Below, in pieces: positions 59,462 to 64,000 of a stretch of 64,000 bases of DNA. The notes beneath the pieces were generated by a model, which worked only from the letters and a program-made list of their open reading frames with translations, did not search any database and had not been told where the DNA came from. The stretch's first letter is position 1; each line of letters opens with the position of its first letter. The stretch covers positions 1-64,000 of the forward strand of contig LNGK01000001.1 in assembly GCA_001510575.1 (NCBI GenBank), written 5' to 3'. The DNA is from Knoxdaviesia capensis. Taxonomy: Eukaryota > Ascomycota > Sordariomycetes > Microascales > Gondwanamycetaceae. A program made the translations under genes and the position numbers.

Positions 59462-62222
59462 ATGGCCGGCCCCGTCGCCGCAGTCGAGTACATCTCCACC
59501 GGCGCAAACCGCCAAACGGCCGTGGCCGACTGGAGCGCCTCCGGATCGGGACTGTTGGCGTTTGGCGCGGATGCGAATGTGGCTATCTGGAACCCGGAGG
59601 TAAGGCAGACTTTCTTGTTGTTGTTTCTTCACCCCCGCCGTACAAACCGAAACAAGATTTCTAACTGCTGCTCCCCTCCAGGCTCCCACTCCCCACGGCA
59701 TCGTGCAGCTTCTCCAGGGCCACTCCAAAACCGTAAAGGCCGTCAAATTCCTGCCTCCAGTTCCCATCACCACCTCCTCCACCCCCACCGCTGCACCTGA
59801 TGACCTGCTATTGACCGGCGGCGACGACCACGAGCTCCGGCTGTGGGCGCTAGACCGGGCCACCCTGCAGTACAAGTGCATGCAGACGGTGTCCGACGTC
59901 CACACCGGCCCGATCACGTGCATCACCGTGCTCAAGTCAAGGGCCTACGCCACGGGCGTGTGGCTAGCCACGGGCGCGTCTGACGGAACGATCTGCATCT
60001 GGGAGTTCTACTGCGGCTTGGTACGCCTCAAGCAGACCATCAAGACGGCGCCGCGGTTCTTCCCGCTGGCGCTGGCGCTGGCGTCCCTGGATGACCAGGA
60101 CGACAAGTTTGTGCTGGCGGCTGGGGGGACCAAGACCTTTGTGCAGGTGTTTGTCGGGGCTCTTGACGCTACTGAGGCTGAACGGGGTGAATCTCAGATC
60201 AACCTCACTTTACAGGCAACAATGACCGGCCATGAAGGCTGGATTCGGTCTCTGGATTTCGTCTCGGAAGAGATCTCCAATCCAGACGGTTCTCGGGGTC
60301 ACGATCTCCTGCTTGCCTCTGCGAGCCAGGACAAGTATATCCGGATATGGCGGATCCACCAGGGATCTCAGCTACCCGCGATGGCCGCTGCATCGTCTGA
60401 CCCGCTCAATAGCGCATATCTCCCTGGAAGTTCGCCAGGAAACAAAGCCTACTGGCTCTCTATCCACGAACCACCGTCACCTACCGAGAAGTTCTCTATT
60501 ACCTTTGAGGCCCTGCTCCTGGGCCACGAAGATTGGATCTACAGCGCCCAATGGGCCCCAATGCGCTCCGACGGCAGTGGCGAGAAGCCCCGCCTGCTCT
60601 CGACATCTGCGGACAACTCCCTGGCCATTTGGGAGGCCGACGCCTCCTCCGGAATCTGGGTCAGCCTGGTGCGGCTCGGCGAAATCAGCCGCGAGAAGGG
60701 AGCTACCACGGCTACCGGCAGCACCGGCGGCTTCTGGACGGGGCTGTGGAGTCCCGAGGCCGGTGGCCGCTCGGTGGTGTGTTTGGGTCGCACCGGCAGC
60801 TGGCGCATGTGGACGTACAACGAGGCCGACGACTACTGGCGGCCGCAGCTAGCGGTGACGGGCCACACCCGGCCAGTCACCGGCATTTCGTGGTCCCGTG
60901 ATGGGTCAGCGCTGCTGTCGACGTCGCTCGACCAGACTACCCGGCTGCACGCGCAATGGGTTGGGCCCAACGGCCGGGGCACGTGGCACGAGATGTCGCG
61001 GCCCCAGATCCACGGCTACGACCTGAACTGCATCGACGCGCTGGGCGACTCGCAGTTCGTGTCCGGTGCGGAGGAGAAGCTGATGCGGGTGTTCCGGAAG
61101 CCCAAGGCTGTGGCACGGCTACTGCACGCATTGTCAGGCGCGGCTGCGGCCGATGTCGAGTCGTTGCCAGATGCTGCCAGTATGCCGGTGTTGGGCCTGT
61201 CGAACAAAGCCACCGATGCCGAAGCCGACGCGGATCAACCTACCGACGAGACTGAGCCGGCAGCGACAATCCGTCAGGCCGCCCTGGAGATCGAGCGACC
61301 GCCGTTCGAGGACAGTCTCTCCCGCCACACGCTGTGGCCCGAGGTCGAGAAGCTGTACGGCCACGGCTATGAACTGTCGTGTCTGGCGGCTAGCCACGAC
61401 GGCTCGCTGGTTGCCAGCGCCTGCAAGGCCAGCTCCACCACCCACGCCGTGATCCGGCTGTTTGAGACCCGCACCTGGACCGAGCTCAAGCCGCCTCTGG
61501 TCGCCCACTCGCTGACGGCTACGCGGCTGCGGTTCTCACGGGACGATGCGCTGTTGCTGTCGGTTGGCCGTGATCGCCAGTGGGCTGTGTTTGCGCGCCA
61601 GGACAACCCGCCCGCGGCGGCCATGCCGTACACACTGCTGCAGGCGAACCCGCGGGGCCACTCCCGCATGATCCTGGATGCGGCGTGGGCCCCGACAACT
61701 CGCCCGCGGGCATTCGCGACAGCCGGCCGCGATAAAAAGGTGACTGTGTGGACGGGGACGGAGACTGGCGGCGAGCTTGCGTTCTCGGCGGCAGCGACCT
61801 CGCCGATGAACCACCCGGTGACGGCTGTGGACTTCCTGTGGCCGGGAACACCCGAGAGCACTGGAGACGGCACAGTTTCGCTTCTGTTGGCGGCCGGGAG
61901 TGAGGCCGGCACGATCTCGATATTGAAAGTGGCCCTGCATGGGCCAACCGCCACGGTCTCGGCTGCTGTGGCTCTCGCTCCTGAGTAAGTCGGCCCCTTG
62001 ATTTCAGCTTGCATCTGGTGTCCTTCCATTGATTTCGGACCTGGACTGTACTAACCCCTTCTCCTGATACTTAGACTCTCTCTTCCCAAGGCTGTTCTGC
62101 AACTTGCCTGGCAGCCACAACTAGACACTGTGAGTACCGATGACAAGTACAGACTCGCCGTGGCCGGTGAGGACACCTCGCTGCGGATATACGCGATACC
62201 CAAAGACGATAAAACAGAGTAG
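59462..62222 (+). CDS. ELP2: Elongator complex subunit 2 (WD40)
   Basis: Exons 59462-59599, 59682-61984 and 62075-62222 give 862 residues, near the usual 790-860. The ATG at 59462 is the first in frame. It is built of WD40 repeats forming two propellers. Clear repeats include L-L-Q-G-H-S-K-T-V-K-A-V, G-A-S-D-G-T-I-C-I-W, M-T-G-H-E-G-W-I-R-S-L-D-F, A-S-Q-D-K-Y-I-R-I-W, L-L-G-H-E-D-W-I-Y-S, V-T-G-H-T-R-P-V-T-G-I-S-W and Y-G-H-G-Y-E-L-S-C-L. The pair G-H-E-G-W-I / G-H-E-D-W-I and E-K-L-Y-G-H-G-Y-E are family hallmarks. Exon 3 adds the closing strands (L-A-W-Q-P-Q, D-T-S-L-R-I-Y). Known: Elp2 is in the Elp1-3 subcomplex that modifies wobble uridines in tRNA. Confidence 0.95.
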
Positions 62223-62780
62223 AAAAAAATATATATACTGGGGGGGTTACAAAACATCACGGCTGCAGACAAAATGGGAACCGGGAGATATGAACGCAAG
62301 CCTCGGTTGGTCAGGCATTAAAAAGGAAGACGTGTAAATGAATTATGACCACTGCCATTATGACCAAAAAATATCAATGAGAAAACAACAGGCCACACGC
62401 AAAGGACGAAAAATCCTCTGCAGCCACCGTCGCTCCATTCCGCTCTCATCTCTTCCCGGTAGTTGTGAATGCGTTATATGGCGCGTTTGCATGTGCACAT
62501 GCACTGATAGGAACATGTACCATGCTGAAATCAAATTCAACTAGAAAAAGAAGCAAACCTGGAGACCCGCAAGAAATTACATCCAGATGATCAAAACGCC
62601 GAAAGACGGCCGGAGCTGTATGTCCGTGTCCGTATCATTATTAGTTCCCCGCCGGGGCCTGTCCGAAGTATTCAAACACCTGCCATTAAACCGCCCCGGG
62701 GGTGGGACCTCCGCCGTCCGGAGACGTGTGTATGTGTGTATGTGAGTGTCGTGTCGTGTGCATAGAAGATCGTACAGCCT
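62223..62780. other. Convergent 3' region of ELP2 and the SPT small-subunit-like gene
   Basis: An AT-rich stretch follows ELP2. No gene seen. Confidence 0.5.
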
Positions 62781-63201
62781 TTATAACTCCTCGTGGCCGA
62801 GGGCGCTCGGCACGAGTGCTTGCGCGGCATCCTTGGCCTGGAACAGGTCGACGCTGTCGCCGTTGGCGTAGAACCAGGCGCGGTTGACTAGGAACATGGC
62901 GTGTTGCGGGAGGTAGAGGAAGGTGGCGATGGACACGAGGCTGATCAGCAGGAAGATGATGGACCCTGGGAGACACGGGGAGGGGTGTTAGTACGGGGGC
63001 CAGAACACGGCGGAGGCACGGGCCGGGACGCGGAGGTGTGCTCCGGCGGGAGGGAGGACCGAGGCGGCGTGATCTGGACAGGCAGAAACACATACAGAAG
63101 ATGAAGCGCTCGAGCGGGCTGAACATGTACGGGCCGAAGTTGACGTCCAGCTGGTACTTCTTGCGCTGCGCCCAGCCGATGAACGATCCGAAGATGGACA
63201 T
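62781..63201 (-). CDS. Serine palmitoyltransferase small-subunit-like protein
   Basis: Two exons assembled by hand, 63096-63201 and 62781-62965 with a 130 bp intron, give 96 residues. The N-terminal part has W-A-Q-R-K-K-Y-Q-L-D-V-N-F-G-P-Y-M, then F-S-P-L-E-R-F-I-F-W, then a long hydrophobic helix (S-I-I-F-L-L-I-S-L-V-S-I-A), then Y-L-P-Q-H. This order, with aromatic/basic start, P-L/W-E before the helix and L-P-Q after it, matches the SPT small-subunit-like family (mammalian ssSPT, functional analogue of yeast Tsc3). These small ER proteins stimulate the first step of sphingolipid synthesis. A 30-residue hydrophilic tail follows. Assignment rests on motif memory. Confidence 0.8.
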
Positions 63202-63294
63202 TGTGCAACAGGAAGAGGATGTGAGGGTTGGACAGTGTCTTGTTGTGTGGAGAGCGACTGAGAGAAACAAGTTCACGGATTGGGGAGTGGTAGA

Positions 63295-63296
<2 letters not shown>

Positions 63297-63332
<36 letters not shown>
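63297..63332. repeat. (AG)n microsatellite
   Basis: Reads (CT)n in the direction of the minus-strand gene, about 95 bp upstream of its ATG, so probably in its leader or core promoter. Confidence 0.95.
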
Positions 63333-63337
<5 letters not shown>

Positions 63338-63517
63338 CAGAGTTCGGGATTGGAAACGGAGAGACAGAGTGCAAGGATAAGACGGAGACGTCGGGATTTG
63401 GCGACCTGAACCAAGTCTCATCGCATCTCATTAAGGGGAAAAGCCAGAAAAGGTCGCGCGCCACGTTGATGTCACTGGCGCGGTGTATGCATTCTTTAGA
63501 CCGGAGAGATGGCCTCG

Positions 63518-63528
63518 TAACCCTAACC
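63518..63528. promoter_or_regulatory. Telobox-like TAACCCTAACC
   Basis: In the shared promoter of two divergent genes, about 140 bp upstream of the ATG at 63665. Confidence 0.35.
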
Positions 63529-63664
63529 AACCCAAACGTGGAATTTTGCGTCAAGCTTCGCCCTGAAGCTTCACGGACTTTTCCACCCGGCTTATCAGAA
63601 CGCCAATTGAGTGACTCTCCCGCTCATAACAGCGAAAGCCCTCCACAACGAACACACACCCTCC

Positions 63665-63976
63665 ATGTCTCTCCACAGACTCTCCCCCGCCGCGGCGCTA
63701 GTCGCAGCTTGCGCGGCCGTCTTCACCCACCCGCGGCTCCCGAGCATGCGCACCCTCCCGAAGCACCTCCACGAACAACTCCCGTTCCGACCAGCCGTCC
63801 CTTCGCCGTCGCGACTCCCCTTCCGGCGGACCGAGACAGACCCCAGCCATGCACGGCGGCCGCTCAGCACTTCCGCAGCGTCCTCGAAACAAATGCCGCC
63901 GCGCCCGCCCCCGCCGCCCGAATCCGAAATCGAGGAGTCGTTCCTGAAAGGCAGCGGGCCCGGCGGCCAGAAGATT
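63665..63976 (+). CDS. Mitochondrial GGQ release-factor-like protein, first exon only (window end)
   Basis: 104 codons from the ATG, then a GTGCGT donor at 63977; the rest lies outside the window. The N-terminal 75 residues are Arg/Pro/Ser-rich without acidic residues at the start, as in a mitochondrial targeting peptide. The end reads E-S-F-L-K-G-S-G-P-G-G-Q-K-I, the GGQ loop of class I release factors and codon-independent relatives. Because little precedes the GGQ domain, it is more like the short rescue factors (C12orf65/mtRF-R, yeast Rso55) than full RF1. Known: the GGQ Gln is placed at the peptidyl-transferase centre to hydrolyse peptidyl-tRNA. The start could be at the next in-frame ATG (codon 28). 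Confidence 0.82.
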
Positions 63977-64000
63977 GTGCGTTTGCTGCATCCCCACACA

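Larger units (their letters stand above)
63202..63664. other. Divergent promoter region, SPT small-subunit-like and release-factor-like genes
   Basis: 463 bp with an (AG)n tract 96 bp upstream of the first gene and a telobox about 140 bp upstream of the second. Confidence 0.5.

Overview
The window reads as nuclear DNA of a filamentous ascomycete, most probably a Sordariomycete. The genes are GC-rich in the third codon position and carry short introns (about 55-260 bp, GTRNGT/YAG). Several products are fungal-type (ADA2, TOM7, Elp2, Bir1, ERG28). The left end is a retroelement destroyed by repeat-induced point mutation (RIP). I did not try to name a species.

Layout. Bases 1 to about 5800 are a Ty3/gypsy-type LTR retrotransposon remnant in which nearly every CpA/TpG has been lost. 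It includes an 820 bp perfect duplication across a single N, which looks like an assembly artefact. From 6.7 to 17.3 kb come bir1 (inhibitor-of-apoptosis/chromosomal passenger protein), a tRNA-Ser(AGA), and two convergent MFS transporters. From 17.3 to 29.5 kb the DNA is mostly gene-poor and full of CT/GA and GT tracts. It surrounds one unusual secreted protein, two cupredoxin folds joined to a ferritin-like domain, in which both copper sites look degenerate. From 29.5 to 34 kb are a SUR7/PalI-type four-span membrane protein, an EXPERA-domain ER protein, and a type I membrane protein of unknown function. After a 3.9 kb non-coding stretch come the Nup155/Nup170-type nucleoporin, very-long-chain 3-ketoacyl-CoA reductase, ERG28, galactose-1-phosphate uridylyltransferase, ADA2 and an FLX1-type mitochondrial carrier (37.9-52.9 kb).

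The right part (53-64 kb) holds a nuclear copy of mitochondrial small-subunit rRNA (NUMT), a secreted, probably GPI-anchored intradiol dioxygenase, a short-chain dehydrogenase remnant, a five-exon TOM7 gene of 53 codons, ELP2, a 96-residue serine-palmitoyltransferase small-subunit-like gene, and the first exon of a mitochondrial GGQ release-factor-like gene cut by the window end. TOM7 and the SPT small-subunit-like gene were assembled by hand from small exons.

Functional themes are housekeeping: nuclear pore, chromatin (SAGA), Elongator, chromosome segregation, ER lipid synthesis (KAR, ERG28, SPT small subunit, EXPERA) and mitochondrial import and translation. There is no biosynthetic cluster, CRISPR-like array or other obvious new multi-gene system. 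The most unusual items are the cupredoxin-ferritin protein, the near-total CpA depletion with CpG retained, the NUMT, and recurrent AACCCTAA telobox motifs near promoters.
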